This document shows, piece by piece, positions 8,084 to 16,313 of a stretch of DNA of 64,000 nucleotides (its first letter is position 1; each line of letters opens with the position of its first letter). The stretch lies in NCBI RefSeq assembly GCF_018304945.1, contig NZ_JAGQEE010000001.1, positions 620,001 through 684,000 of the forward strand. The letters are read 5' to 3'. A program made the position numbers and the translations under genes. This DNA is from Collimonas humicola. GTDB lineage: Bacteria; Pseudomonadota; Gammaproteobacteria; Burkholderiales; Burkholderiaceae_D. The notes under the pieces are model-generated. The model had not been told where the DNA came from and made no database searches. It saw nothing but the letters and a program-made list of their open reading frames with translations.

Positions 8084-9277
8084 TTATTCGGCGTGCCCGG
8101 CTGCGTGCTGCCTGGCGCCGCTGCGGCGTGAAACGGCTTCCTGTATCGCCGCCGCGATCAATATCGCGGTGGTCAGGCCGGCAATCATCAGCTGGTCGGT
8201 GAGGTAGGCGAACGGGATCAGGATCGCCAGCAATGCCAGCCCGATCATGTGGGAGAACGGAAAGCGGCGGTACACCACGGTCTTGTAGATGCCGTTGCCC
8301 AGCAGGTAAGTCATGGGGCCGCCGATCAGCACTGCCAGCGATTTGGTGTCGATATGGCCGGCCGGATGCGCGATCGCCAGTTCGTTGCCGACTGCGGCAA
8401 TGATCACGCCGGCGACGATGATCACATGGGTGTAGTGAAAATAAGCACCGATGCGCCCGGGATCGTTGGAGGTGACGATGGCTTCGGTGCCGGCCTGGCT
8501 GCTGGTGTCGAAGTAGAGCCACCACATCGCCAGGCTGCCCAGGAAAGCGACCAGGAAGGCGATCAGGGTCGGCATCTCCCAGGCGGCCATGTGGCCGATG
8601 GTGGCGCCGGTCACCAGGATCGATTCGCCCAGCGCCACGATCACGAACAGCTGGCAGCGCTCGGCCAGGTGGCCGCCTTCGATGGTCCACTCTTGCGTCT
8701 GGGAGCGGCCCATGCCGGGCAGCCACAGGCCGATCATCGGGGAGAAATATTCGCAGGCCACCGCCGCCGTCCAGAACAGCAGCCGGTATTCGGCGCTGGA
8801 CAAGCCGCCGGCGATCCACAGCGCACCCGAGATGCACAGCCAGCCAAGCATGCGCTGGAAATTCTTGCTGAGGGCATGGTTGCTCCCCAGATGCAGCACC
8901 ACGAACAGCGTGCGGCCGATCTGCATGGCGGCGTAGCACGCCGCAAAGATCAAACCGCGTTCGCCAAATGCATCCGGCAATACCGCCGACATCACCAGGC
9001 CGGTCAGCATGACGGCGAACAGCATCAGGCGGATCGGCAGGGCGTCGGGATCGAACCAGTTGGTCACCCAGCAGGTATATTGCCAGACCAGCCAGACCGC
9101 GAACCACAGCACCAGCGTTTGCAGGGCCCCTAGCGGCGTCAGGTTTTCCAGCAGGTGATGGGACAGCTGCGTGACGGCAAAGACATAGACCAGGTCGAAG
9201 AACAGTTCGACCGACAGCACCTTGGCCTCGTGGCCGTCGCGCGCCCGCAGCAAGTTGGCTTTACCCCAGATGCTCAT
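8084..9277 (-). CDS. LtrA-family membrane protein
   Basis: A 397-residue polytopic inner-membrane protein of the low-temperature-requirement A family (Listeria LtrA). The family N-terminus KVLSVELFFDLVYVFAVTQLSHHL is clear, followed by about ten hydrophobic helices. Its biochemical role is not established. It lies 73 bases downstream of luxI on the same strand with no T-tract terminator between, so it may be read through from luxI. Its Shine-Dalgarno sequence (AAAGGG, 8 bases before the ATG) is paired inside a long hairpin. Confidence 0.85.
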   Translation of the reverse strand: MSIWGKANLLRARDGHEAKVLSVELFFDLVYVFAVTQLSHHLLENLTPLGALQTLVLWFAVWLVWQYTCWVTNWFDPDALPIRLMLFAVMLTGLVMSAVLPDAFGERGLIFAACYAAMQIGRTLFVVLHLGSNHALSKNFQRMLGWLCISGALWIAGGLSSAEYRLLFWTAAVACEYFSPMIGLWLPGMGRSQTQEWTIEGGHLAERCQLFVIVALGESILVTGATIGHMAAWEMPTLIAFLVAFLGSLAMWWLYFDTSSQAGTEAIVTSNDPGRIGAYFHYTHVIIVAGVIIAAVGNELAIAHPAGHIDTKSLAVLIGGPMTYLLGNGIYKTVVYRRFPFSHMIGLALLAILIPFAYLTDQLMIAGLTTAILIAAAIQEAVSRRSGARQHAAGHAE

Positions 9278-9285
9278 TGCTGTTT

Positions 9286-9334
9286 CCCTTTATTGTGAGG
9301 CGCCGACGCCAGCGGTCGCCGCTCACAATAAGGG
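9286..9334 (-). promoter_or_regulatory. Hairpin enclosing the ltrA ribosome-binding site
   Basis: Read on the minus strand, CCCTTATTGTGAG (9334-9322) pairs with CTCACAATAAAGGG (9299-9286) with a single bulged A. The loop is 22 bases and contains a smaller CGAC/GTCG stem. The 3' arm contains the AAGGG Shine-Dalgarno element of ltrA. As RNA this would block ribosome access until opened; as DNA the same repeat could be an operator. There is no T-tract, so it is not a standard terminator of luxI. Confidence 0.6.
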
Positions 9335-9350
9335 ATGCTTCAGCGGCTTG

Positions 9351-10049
9351 TCAATTGCCGTGGATCGTTCCCGGTCGGGCCTTCGACAAGGCCGATTGTG
9401 CACTATGCGCGCTTGGCCAGCGCGGCTGCTCCGGCTTGCGGATGATAGCCTGGCCATTGAGAAACGGCAGCTCGCCGACCAGGATGGGCGCGTTTTTCTG
9501 TACTTCGATCAGGCAGGCGAACAGGGTCTGGCCATCCACCTTCATCGGCGGCGCCAGCCGTTGCGCATTAAAGCCGCCGCGGCGCAGCCAGCGTTCCATG
9601 CCAATCGGCGAGACTGTCACCAGGCGCTTGGCGCCGAGGCGGGCGGCGCAGGCAATCGAAGCCTGCAGCAGCTTGACAGCGATTGAGGACGACACCTGGT
9701 CCAATGCGGTGTCGCTCTTCTTGTTGAAATCCATGGCTGCGAAGCGCGACAATTCCCAGATGTCAGAGTGGCATGGCGGCGCAGCGCCTTTCAGCAACTG
9801 CGGGAACACTTCGCTCAGCAGATATGGCTGGCTCGTCGGCAGCAAGCGGCCGCAGCCGATCACTTCGCCGTCCTCGTCCTGCGCCACCACGTAGATTGTG
9901 CCGGCATGATCGAACTGGTCCAGTTCGACGCCTTCCTCGGTATCGAGCTCCCAGCCTAGGGTTTCGACGAAAACCTTGTGGCGGTAGCGGCATACTTTGG
10001 CAAATAATTCATTTGACAGCTCATCGGCGGCCCCGGAAATGACTTTCAT
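9351..10049 (-). CDS. luxI: Acyl-homoserine-lactone synthase (LuxI family)
   Basis: A 232-residue autoinducer synthase that makes N-acyl-homoserine lactone from S-adenosylmethionine and acyl-ACP. The family's invariant residues are at their expected spacing: R23, F27, W33, D44, D47 and R68, with the later ELSRFA segment and RLGAKRLVTVSP motif. The start at 10049 (MKVISG) has an AAGGA ribosome-binding site, and the protein aligns with the family from there; an upstream in-frame ATG is not needed. A lux box lies 63 bases upstream. The 34 or so C-terminal residues extend past the usual LuxI end. The acyl chain cannot be told from sequence. Confidence 0.95.
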   Translation of the reverse strand: MKVISGAADELSNELFAKVCRYRHKVFVETLGWELDTEEGVELDQFDHAGTIYVVAQDEDGEVIGCGRLLPTSQPYLLSEVFPQLLKGAAPPCHSDIWELSRFAAMDFNKKSDTALDQVSSSIAVKLLQASIACAARLGAKRLVTVSPIGMERWLRRGGFNAQRLAPPMKVDGQTLFACLIEVQKNAPILVGELPFLNGQAIIRKPEQPRWPSAHSAQSALSKARPGTIHGN

Positions 10050-10111
10050 CGCTGATGTCCTTCTTGAGTGTGTGTATTTGCTAATTTTGAGATGTCGGAG
10101 GGGCTCGGCGT

Positions 10112-10131
10112 AACTGTAAAGGTTTACAGTT
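10112..10131 (-). promoter_or_regulatory. lux box upstream of luxI
   Basis: AACTGTAAAGGTTTACAGTT is a 20-base element symmetrical at every position except the central GG. It fits the LuxR-type operator core CTG-N10-CAG. It is placed 63 bases before the luxI ATG, between luxI and the cognate luxR, as expected for autoinducer-dependent positive feedback. Confidence 0.88.
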
Positions 10132-10220
10132 GTGCGGACAGGCAATATGGCGCAAGGCATGCCGCGCCAGCATTGAGCGCGCCAGCATTGGGCAAGAGGC
10201 TGCTCGCGCAGCGGCTGGAC

Positions 10221-10246
10221 GAAAAAAATCCGGCCGAGGCCGGATT
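10221..10246 (-). terminator. Rho-independent terminator of luxR
   Basis: On the minus strand a stem AATCCGGC/GCCGGATT with a four-base loop is followed by seven T residues (A-run at 10222-10228 on the plus strand). It lies about 30 bases after the luxR stop, so luxR and luxI are separate transcripts. Confidence 0.82.
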
Positions 10247-10275
10247 GGTGGGAGGTGCGCTTGCCCTGCAGGCGG

Positions 10276-10986
10276 CTACAAGATGCCGAGCATGGCAGCC
10301 TTGATCGCTGCCGCGGTCTTGTTGGTGGCGTTAAGTTTTTTTAAAGTGTTCGAGATATGAAAATTTACCGTGCGGTCGGAAATGTTCATGATCTCGCTGA
10401 CCTCGCCCGAAGTCTTGCCGTCCGCGGTCCAGCGCAGCACCTCGATTTCCCTCGCGGTCAACTGGCTGGCGGCTTCCGGCATGTGTTTCTCGATCAGCAG
10501 CAATGACAGTCCCTCGTGCGCCACATCCACCAGCCAGGACAGCTGATGAGAAATTTCACGCAACTCCTTCTGCGATACATGGTCGTTCGAGCGCGACAGA
10601 TTGAGCAAGCCGCATATCCCTTTGGCGTCATGGCGGGATTGCGCCCATCCGGCGTGCAAGCCATGCGAGCGGGCATCTTCCCAGAACATGCGGTTGCTGG
10701 CGACGTTCTGCTCGGACCAGATCATCGGCAAGGAGGAATTCCTGCCATGGCTGACGGTGGGGTCGATCCTTTCATAGTGCTCCTGGGTGTAGCGCTGTTG
10801 CCAGTCCGGAGAATAGTTGTTCAAGCTAATCACCTTTGGCTGGGCCACAGGCCACGGCAGGCGCATATCGTAAGCGCAGTAATCGAAACCCAGCCGCTTG
10901 ACGATTTCCGACAGTGAATTAAATAGAATGGGCGCGGATTTCGCGCTCAGCAGTGACTGCATTTGTTGTTCTTGCCAATCAACCAT
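10276..10986 (-). CDS. luxR: LuxR-family acyl-homoserine-lactone receptor/regulator
   Basis: A 236-residue regulator with an N-terminal autoinducer-binding domain and a C-terminal GerE/LuxR HTH (ASQLTAREIEVLRWTADGKTSGEVSEIMNISDRTVNFHISNTLKKL). The ligand-pocket residues W62, Y66, D75 and W90 match TraR W57, Y61, D70 and W85 in both identity and spacing, so it should bind acyl-homoserine lactone. It lies upstream of luxI in the same direction, separated by a terminator and a lux box. The start is preceded by GGGAG. Confidence 0.95.
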   Translation of the reverse strand: MVDWQEQQMQSLLSAKSAPILFNSLSEIVKRLGFDYCAYDMRLPWPVAQPKVISLNNYSPDWQQRYTQEHYERIDPTVSHGRNSSLPMIWSEQNVASNRMFWEDARSHGLHAGWAQSRHDAKGICGLLNLSRSNDHVSQKELREISHQLSWLVDVAHEGLSLLLIEKHMPEAASQLTAREIEVLRWTADGKTSGEVSEIMNISDRTVNFHISNTLKKLNATNKTAAAIKAAMLGIL

Positions 10987-11348
10987 ACCTGCACTCCCGT
11001 AAAAAATGTGTGTTTTTCATGGAAGGAAAGTCTTTTCTCATGCCGCAGCGCCGGCAGCAGTCCTGATCGGATAAGGTTTAACGCTTATATCGATCGCGGG
11101 CCGGCAAACGGCGCAGCAACATCACTTCAGCTAGCATTTGGATGCCTTTTTTGGCGTCAGTTGTGGTACGCGGGCCTCGGATTTCCGCGTCCACAAAAAA
11201 GTTTCCATTTAGAAATTTAACATACTTTTACTATTACGGACATAGACAAATAGTCGAGTGTATATTCGAATAACATTGTTGATATGTTCATATTCGCCCT
11301 GAATGGGGCGGAAATGGGCCGGATCGCCGCTGCCGCCGGCGCCTGAAA
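10987..11348. other. Intergenic region dbpA-luxR
   Basis: This 362-base gap lies between the 3' end of dbpA and the start of luxR, both on the minus strand. The middle (about 11200-11290) is AT-rich and contains ATTCGAAT-type palindromic sequence around 11260, so it probably holds the luxR promoter. No gene with a ribosome-binding site was found and no lux box was seen here. Confidence 0.5.
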
Positions 11349-12728
11349 TCAGATAAAACGCATCTTGAAAGTCTTGCCTTTGATATTGCCGTTGCTGAGC
11401 TTGCCGAACGCTTGCTTGGCGATGCGGCGGTCCAGCGCGACATAGGTGACGAATTCAAAGACGTTGATCTTGCCGACCTGTTCCTTGCTCAGGCCGACAT
11501 CGCCGGTCAGGGCGCCGAGCAGATCGCCCGGGCGCAGCTTGTCCTTCTTGCCGCCCATGATGCACAAGGTCAGCATCGGCGCGGTCAGCGGTTCGCCATA
11601 GGCCGGTTCCAGTTCCGCCAGGTCGAACCAGCTGACCGGCCCCCGCTGGTAGTCCTCGATCAGCTTGACCCATTTCTTTTCGTTCGGCGCGCACAAGCTC
11701 AGCGCCAGTCCGCGATCCTGGCCGCGGCCGGTGCGGCCGATGCGATGGATGTGGACTTCGGTGTCCTTGGAAACGTCGACGTTGATGACCGCGCCGAGGG
11801 TCTGGATATCCAGGCCGCGGGCGGCGACGTCGGTCGCCACCAGCACGGAGCAGCTCTGGTTGGCGAAGCGCACCAGGATTTCGTCGCGCTCGCGCTGCTC
11901 CAGCTCGCCATACAGCGCCAGCGCGCTGAAGCCCTGGGCGCGCAGCTCGTCGGCCAGTTCGCGGCAATGGATCTTGGTGTTGCAGAAGGCGATGGTAGAG
12001 ACCGGCTTGTAATGGTTCAGCAGCTGCGACACGGCGGCGTTGCGGCCTTCGTAGGTCACTTCGTAGAAGCGCTGTTCGATGCGGCCTTCGTCATGCTGCG
12101 CTTCGACCTTGACCTCCGCCGGGTCGCGCAGGAACTCGGCGCTGGCCTTGCGGATATCGTCCGGATAGGTGGCGGAAAACAGCAGGGTCTGGCGGCGTGC
12201 CGGGCAGGCGCTGACGATGCCGGCGATTTCTTCGTAGAAGCCCATGTCGACCATGCGGTCGGCTTCGTCCAGCACCAGCGTCTGCACCGTGCCGAGATTG
12301 ATGCTGCCGCGGCCGATATGGTCGCGAATGCGGCCCGGGGTGCCGACGATGATATGCGCGCCATGCTCCAGCGAGCCGATCTGCGGCCCCATCGGCGTGC
12401 CGCCGCACAGGGTCAGGATCTTGACGTTGTCGGCGAAGCGCGCCAGCCGGCGCAGTTCTTTCGCCACCTGGTCGGCCAGTTCGCGCGTCGGGCACAGCAC
12501 CAGCGCCTGGATCGCGAAATAACTGGGGTTGAGCTTGTGCAGGATGCCGATGCCGAATGCTGCGGTCTTGCCGCTGCCGGTCTTGGCCTGGGCGATCAGG
12601 TCGCGCCGCTCGAGGATCACCGGCAGGCTCTGCGCCTGGATCGTGGTCATCTCGTGGTAGCCCAGGCTATCGAGGTTGCTCAGTAGCGCCGGCGCCAATG
12701 GCAGATTGGAGAAAGAAGAGGTTTTCAT
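11349..12728 (-). CDS. dbpA: ATP-dependent RNA helicase DbpA
   Basis: A 459-residue DEAD-box helicase. The motifs appear in order: AQAKTGSGKT (motif I), PTRELADQVAKEL (Ia), VLDEADRMVDMG (II), FSATYP (III), VATDVAARGLDI (V) and HRIGRTGR (VI). The C-terminal RNA-recognition domain (LTLCIMGGKKDKLRPGDLLGALTGDVG) is the DbpA type that binds 23S rRNA helix 92 and directs the helicase to large-subunit assembly. Length is typical. It stands alone as a single transcription unit. Confidence 0.95.
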   Translation of the reverse strand: MKTSSFSNLPLAPALLSNLDSLGYHEMTTIQAQSLPVILERRDLIAQAKTGSGKTAAFGIGILHKLNPSYFAIQALVLCPTRELADQVAKELRRLARFADNVKILTLCGGTPMGPQIGSLEHGAHIIVGTPGRIRDHIGRGSINLGTVQTLVLDEADRMVDMGFYEEIAGIVSACPARRQTLLFSATYPDDIRKASAEFLRDPAEVKVEAQHDEGRIEQRFYEVTYEGRNAAVSQLLNHYKPVSTIAFCNTKIHCRELADELRAQGFSALALYGELEQRERDEILVRFANQSCSVLVATDVAARGLDIQTLGAVINVDVSKDTEVHIHRIGRTGRGQDRGLALSLCAPNEKKWVKLIEDYQRGPVSWFDLAELEPAYGEPLTAPMLTLCIMGGKKDKLRPGDLLGALTGDVGLSKEQVGKINVFEFVTYVALDRRIAKQAFGKLSNGNIKGKTFKMRFI

Positions 12729-12809
12729 GAGGTCGCCTGCTTAAAAGGGAGGCAAGTCTAACAGCTGGGCCGGCATAGGACCAGCGCCGCGGCGCTACTT
12801 GTCAAATAA

Positions 12810-13196
12810 CTACTGCTCGTACAATTCAAGCGGCAGGCCGTCGGGGTCGGCGAAAAATGTAAAGCGCTTGCCGGTGAACTCGTCGATGCGGATGGCTTCC
12901 ACGGCGATCTCCCGGTCGCGCAATTCCTGCGCGGCGGCGTCGACATCCGGCACCCGGAACGCCAGGTGGCGCAAGCCGCAGGCTTCGGGCCGGCTGGGGC
13001 GCGGCGGCGGCGCCGGGAAGGAAAACAGCTCGATCTGGACGCCGTCCGGCGTGCGCAGGTCGAGCTTATAGGAGTCGCGCGCGGCGCGGTAGGTTTCGGC
13101 GACGATCGCCAGGCCCAGCAGCTCGGTGTAAAACCGCTTGGAGCGCTGGTAGTCCGAGGCGATGATGGCGACGTGATGGATGCCGGAGATATGCAT
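12810..13196 (-). CDS. VOC-family metalloenzyme (glyoxalase/YaeR-like)
   Basis: A 128-residue single-domain vicinal-oxygen-chelate protein. The N-terminus HISGIHHVAIIASDYQRSKRFYTELLG and the C-terminal FFADPDGLPLELYEQ are typical of the SMU1112c/YaeR subgroup, with likely metal ligands His near the start, a central His (GLRHLAF) and a Glu near the end. The start at 13196 is chosen by family alignment. An alternative ATG at 13250 overlaps the stop of the upstream chromate-transporter gene as TGATG and would add 18 residues; that coupling makes it possible too. Substrate unknown. Confidence 0.8.
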   Translation of the reverse strand: MHISGIHHVAIIASDYQRSKRFYTELLGLAIVAETYRAARDSYKLDLRTPDGVQIELFSFPAPPPRPSRPEACGLRHLAFRVPDVDAAAQELRDREIAVEAIRIDEFTGKRFTFFADPDGLPLELYEQ

Positions 13197-13249
13197 GTGA
13201 GTCCAGGATTTAGTTGGCAGTGATGGGCAACTATACCTTGAGACATACA

Positions 13250-13780
13250 TCAATATTGGCCGATTCCGCTCAGGCCCAGCAAGGCGCCTGCCGCCAGCAC
13301 CCACAGCGGATGGATCTTGCTCCTGAAAGTGATCAGCGCGCAGCCGCCGGCGATCGCGGCCAGGCCCCAGGTGTGGGCCGAGGCTTCGGTGATCAGCGCG
13401 GCGCTGGCCGCCACCAGGCCGACTGTCATCGGCACCAGCCCGGCCTGGACGATGGCGCGCCAGGGCTTGTCCTTGAAGCGCTGCCACAGATGCAGCACGA
13501 CGGCGGTCAGGATCGAAGAGGGACCGAACTTGGCCAGCGTCGTCACCAGCACCCCGGGCCAGCCGGCGACATGCCAGCCCACCAGCGTCACCACCATCAT
13601 GTTGGGCCCCGGCGCCGCCTGCGCCAGGGCGAACATGGCGCTGAAGTCCTGCGCCGACATCCAGTGATGGATATCGACCACCTGCCTTTGCATTTCCGGC
13701 AGGATGGTGTTGCCGCCGCCGAACGCCAATAGCGACAGCTGGCTGAAAATCGTCGCCAGGGAAATCAAGGTGGCGCTCAT
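13250..13780 (-). CDS. chrA: Chromate transporter, C-terminal-type subunit
   Basis: A 176-residue membrane protein with the short-chain CHR domain. It contains the LAFGGGNTILPEMQRQVV motif and the QAAPGPNMMVV segment of chromate permeases. It forms a pair with the next gene upstream; short-chain CHR proteins work as heterodimers. The start overlaps the upstream stop by ATGA at 13777-13780. It may export chromate or another oxyanion, and resistance is not shown by sequence alone. Confidence 0.88.
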   Translation of the reverse strand: MSATLISLATIFSQLSLLAFGGGNTILPEMQRQVVDIHHWMSAQDFSAMFALAQAAPGPNMMVVTLVGWHVAGWPGVLVTTLAKFGPSSILTAVVLHLWQRFKDKPWRAIVQAGLVPMTVGLVAASAALITEASAHTWGLAAIAGGCALITFRSKIHPLWVLAAGALLGLSGIGQY

Positions 13781-14349
13781 GACGGCAGCTTCCAGGTCAG
13801 CAGCACGCTGAGCGGGGCCAGCACCAGCATGGTCGGCAGCAAGGGCAGCCGCAGCAGCGCAATAGCAAGGAAAAACAGCCCGGCGATCGCCAGCGGCACC
13901 GGTTTCCTCAGTAGCGGCAGCAGCATCTTCAGGGCCATCGAGATCAGCAGGCCGGAAGCGGCTGCCGCCAGGCCGGCAAACAGATGCTGGATCTGGGCGT
14001 CGTGCTGGAAGTGCTGGTAGGCCACGCCGAGGCCGATCACGATCGCCGAAGGCGCGGCGATCAGGCCCAGCAGCGCGGCCAGCGCGCCTGCCAGGCCGCG
14101 GAACTGCATGCCGATAGCCACCGCCAGGTTGATGATGTTGCCGCCGGGGAGGAACTGGCAGAGACCGAGCATTTCAGTGAATTGTCCGGCATCCAGCCAG
14201 CGCCGCTGCTCCACAATCATGCGCCGCGCCAGCGGCAGCACGCCGCCGAAACCGATCAGGCCGAGCGAGAGAAAGCCGGTGAATAATTCGCGCGTGGTGG
14301 GCGTGGCGCTGAGGGCGCCGTCGTCGCTGAGGATAGTTTTTGTAGTCAT
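13777..14349 (-). CDS. chrA: Chromate transporter, N-terminal-type subunit
   Basis: A 190-residue membrane protein with a short-chain CHR domain. The signature GLIGFGGVLPLARRMIVEQRRWL is followed by LCQFLPGGNIINLAVAIG, then four to five hydrophobic helices. It is the first member of the two-gene CHR pair and is translationally coupled to the second. The trans-aconitate methyltransferase gene ends 18 bases upstream on the same strand, so tam, both transporter genes and the VOC gene may form one transcript. Confidence 0.88.
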   Translation of the reverse strand: MTTKTILSDDGALSATPTTRELFTGFLSLGLIGFGGVLPLARRMIVEQRRWLDAGQFTEMLGLCQFLPGGNIINLAVAIGMQFRGLAGALAALLGLIAAPSAIVIGLGVAYQHFQHDAQIQHLFAGLAAAASGLLISMALKMLLPLLRKPVPLAIAGLFFLAIALLRLPLLPTMLVLAPLSVLLTWKLPS

Positions 14350-14367
14350 TGTCTGCGTCAGGGAAGG

Positions 14368-15144
14368 TTATGCGTGGGCGACGATAAACAGGCGCTTGAA
14401 GGGCAGCAGCGTGATGCCGTTTTCACGTTGCGGATAGGCTTTGCGCATCGCCGCCGCATAGGCCGCGCGGAAGTTCTCGCGCTGCTCTTCGGGCAAGGCG
14501 TCCAGATAGGGCCGCAGGCTGGTGCCGGCAGCCCAGCTGGCGACCGCATCCTCGCCGCTCAAGGTGTGCAGATAAGTGGTTTCCCAGATATCCAGCGTGG
14601 CGCTGTGCGGGCGCAGCAGGTCGTAGTAGCTTTCCGCGCTGAGGATGCCCGGCTGCGGCTTCAGCTTGCCCATGTAGGGCGCAAATGCCGGCGAGCCGGC
14701 CAGTTCCGCCTGTACCTGGCGCAGCGGCGCCTCTTGCATGGCCGGCACTTGCACGGCCAGCCAGCCGCCGGGCCGCAGGAAAGACAGCAGGCGCGGCATC
14801 AGGACAGGGTGGTCGGGCAGCCATTGCAGGGCGGCGTTGGAATAGATCACATCCAGGCCTTCGGCTTGCCACTGCCCGAGGTCGGCGCGCAGGAAACGGC
14901 ACTCCGGCACCGCTGCCGCAGCGGCCTCCAGCATGTTGGCGGAGCTGTCGACGCCCAGTACGTCAGCCGCCGGCCAGCGCGCTTTCAACAGCGCCGAGAC
15001 ATTGCCGGTGCCGCAGCCAAGGTCGACTACCTGCCGGGGTTCTTGTTCAGGCACGTAGCCCAGCAGATCGAGTGCAGGGCGCAGGCGCTCATTGCCGAAG
15101 AGCATATATTGTTTTGCGTCCCAGATATCATTGGCGATTTTCAT
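14368..15144 (-). CDS. tam: Trans-aconitate 2-methyltransferase
   Basis: A 258-residue class I SAM-dependent methyltransferase. Motif I is VVDLGCGTGNVSALL near residue 40, followed by the acidic VDSS loop and the SNAALQWLPDH segment that is characteristic of Tam. Tam methylates the trans-aconitate formed spontaneously from cis-aconitate, protecting aconitase. The length and terminal segment NGITLLPFKRLFIVA match the family. Confidence 0.92.
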   Translation of the reverse strand: MKIANDIWDAKQYMLFGNERLRPALDLLGYVPEQEPRQVVDLGCGTGNVSALLKARWPAADVLGVDSSANMLEAAAAAVPECRFLRADLGQWQAEGLDVIYSNAALQWLPDHPVLMPRLLSFLRPGGWLAVQVPAMQEAPLRQVQAELAGSPAFAPYMGKLKPQPGILSAESYYDLLRPHSATLDIWETTYLHTLSGEDAVASWAAGTSLRPYLDALPEEQRENFRAAYAAAMRKAYPQRENGITLLPFKRLFIVAHA

Positions 15145-15304
15145 GTTTTCTCCCAGGATTTGTCACAAGCTTGCCTGTCAGGACCGGTCTTGCCCGATCT
15201 CGGACGGAATCGGCATTTATACCCGAAGTGCCGGTGAATGTTGATTCGACAGACGCATGTTACAGACAATCCAGGCTTCTACAAATCGACTTTTTTACCG
15301 TCAA

Positions 15305-15325
15305 CTTGTGACTTATAATCACAAG
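15305..15325 (+). promoter_or_regulatory. Inverted repeat containing a perfect -10 box at the LysR gene start
   Basis: CTTGTGA (15305-15311) and TCACAAG (15319-15325) form a perfect 7-base inverted repeat with a 7-base spacer. The spacer holds the consensus -10 box TATAAT (15314-15319). The repeat ends one base before the ATG of the LysR gene at 15327. The spacing predicts transcription starting at or next to the start codon. No Shine-Dalgarno sequence is present. It may be the autoregulatory site. Confidence 0.55.
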
Positions 15326-15326
15326 C

Positions 15327-16217
15327 ATGTCTAGAGAACTTCCTCCGTTGCAAGCCTTGCGCGCGTTTGAAGCCGCCGCCCGCTTTGAAAATCTCTCGGC
15401 CGCCGCCGAAGAGCTGCATGTGACGCATGGCGCGGTCAGCCGCCAGGTGGCAGCGCTGGAAGCGTGGCTGGGCATGCCGATATTCCATCGCATCGGCAAG
15501 CGCGTGCAGCTGACGGACGACGGCCGCCGCTACCTGCTCACGGTGCAAGCGGCCTTCGATAATATAGCCGCCGCAACCAGGCTGCTGCGCGAGTCCGGCA
15601 CGGTGCGCGTGCTGCACATCAACGCTTTGTCGACGTTTGCGATGCGCTGGCTGCTGCCGCGCCTGAGCGGCTTCCAGCGCCTGTATCCGGGAGTCGAGCT
15701 GAAGTTGTCTACCTCCACCTCGCAGCAGCCGCTGGGCGAGGCGGGAGAACGTTTCGACGTCGCGATCCGGCGCGGCCCCGGCCACTGGCCGAACTGCGAA
15801 TACGGAGAATTCCTGGAAGAGAGCGAACTGCCGGTGTGCAGCCCGGCATTGCTGGCGCGCACGCCGATCCGGGTCGCCGGCGACCTCGCAGCGCATACGC
15901 TATTGCATTCCGATACGCGGCCGGACGCCTGGCCGAACTGGCTGGCAGCCGCCGGCGTGGCGCCGGCCCGGTGCAGGAAAAAACAATCCTTCGACCATTT
16001 CTACCTGGCTTTGCAGGCTGCCATCGACGGTCTCGGGGTAGCGCTCGGACCGTTGCCGCTGATTGCCGACGAGCTGGCCAGCGGCCGCCTGGTGACGCCG
16101 CTGGCCGAACCGGTGATCCGCACCCGGAGCTACTGGTGGATCGTGGCGCGGCAGCAGGCAGGATCGCCGCTGATAAGGCATTTCTGTGATTGGCTGCAGC
16201 AAGAGGCGCGGCGTTGA
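15327..16217 (+). CDS. LysR-family transcriptional regulator (GcvA-like)
   Basis: A 296-residue LysR-type regulator. The N-terminal winged HTH (LPPLQALRAFEAAARFENLSAAAEELHVTHGAVSRQVAALEAWLG) and the LysR_substrate effector domain give the typical length. The LPPLQALRAFEAAAR start resembles the GcvA/AmpR branch. It is divergent from tam, so it may control tam and itself. A TATAAT box inside an inverted repeat lies just ahead of the ATG without a ribosome-binding site, pointing to a leaderless message. Confidence 0.88.
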   Translation: MSRELPPLQALRAFEAAARFENLSAAAEELHVTHGAVSRQVAALEAWLGMPIFHRIGKRVQLTDDGRRYLLTVQAAFDNIAAATRLLRESGTVRVLHINALSTFAMRWLLPRLSGFQRLYPGVELKLSTSTSQQPLGEAGERFDVAIRRGPGHWPNCEYGEFLEESELPVCSPALLARTPIRVAGDLAAHTLLHSDTRPDAWPNWLAAAGVAPARCRKKQSFDHFYLALQAAIDGLGVALGPLPLIADELASGRLVTPLAEPVIRTRSYWWIVARQQAGSPLIRHFCDWLQQEARR

Positions 16218-16313
16218 GAGATCCATAACTAGTTTCGCAGATAGTGATGCATAATGGTTGCGGCCGTTTTGGACTCAGATCAGATTAAAAAATAAATCAA
16301 TGAGGAGACACCC

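Noticed and set aside
6477-9107. 876-codon minus-strand open frame
   Set aside because: It is a GC-driven shadow across tauC, the AraC gene and the LtrA gene; no start signal, and its translation has no domain pattern.
13197-13487. Long N-terminal extension of the VOC protein
   Set aside because: The added residues read the chromate-transporter gene in another frame; the family N-terminus begins at 13196.
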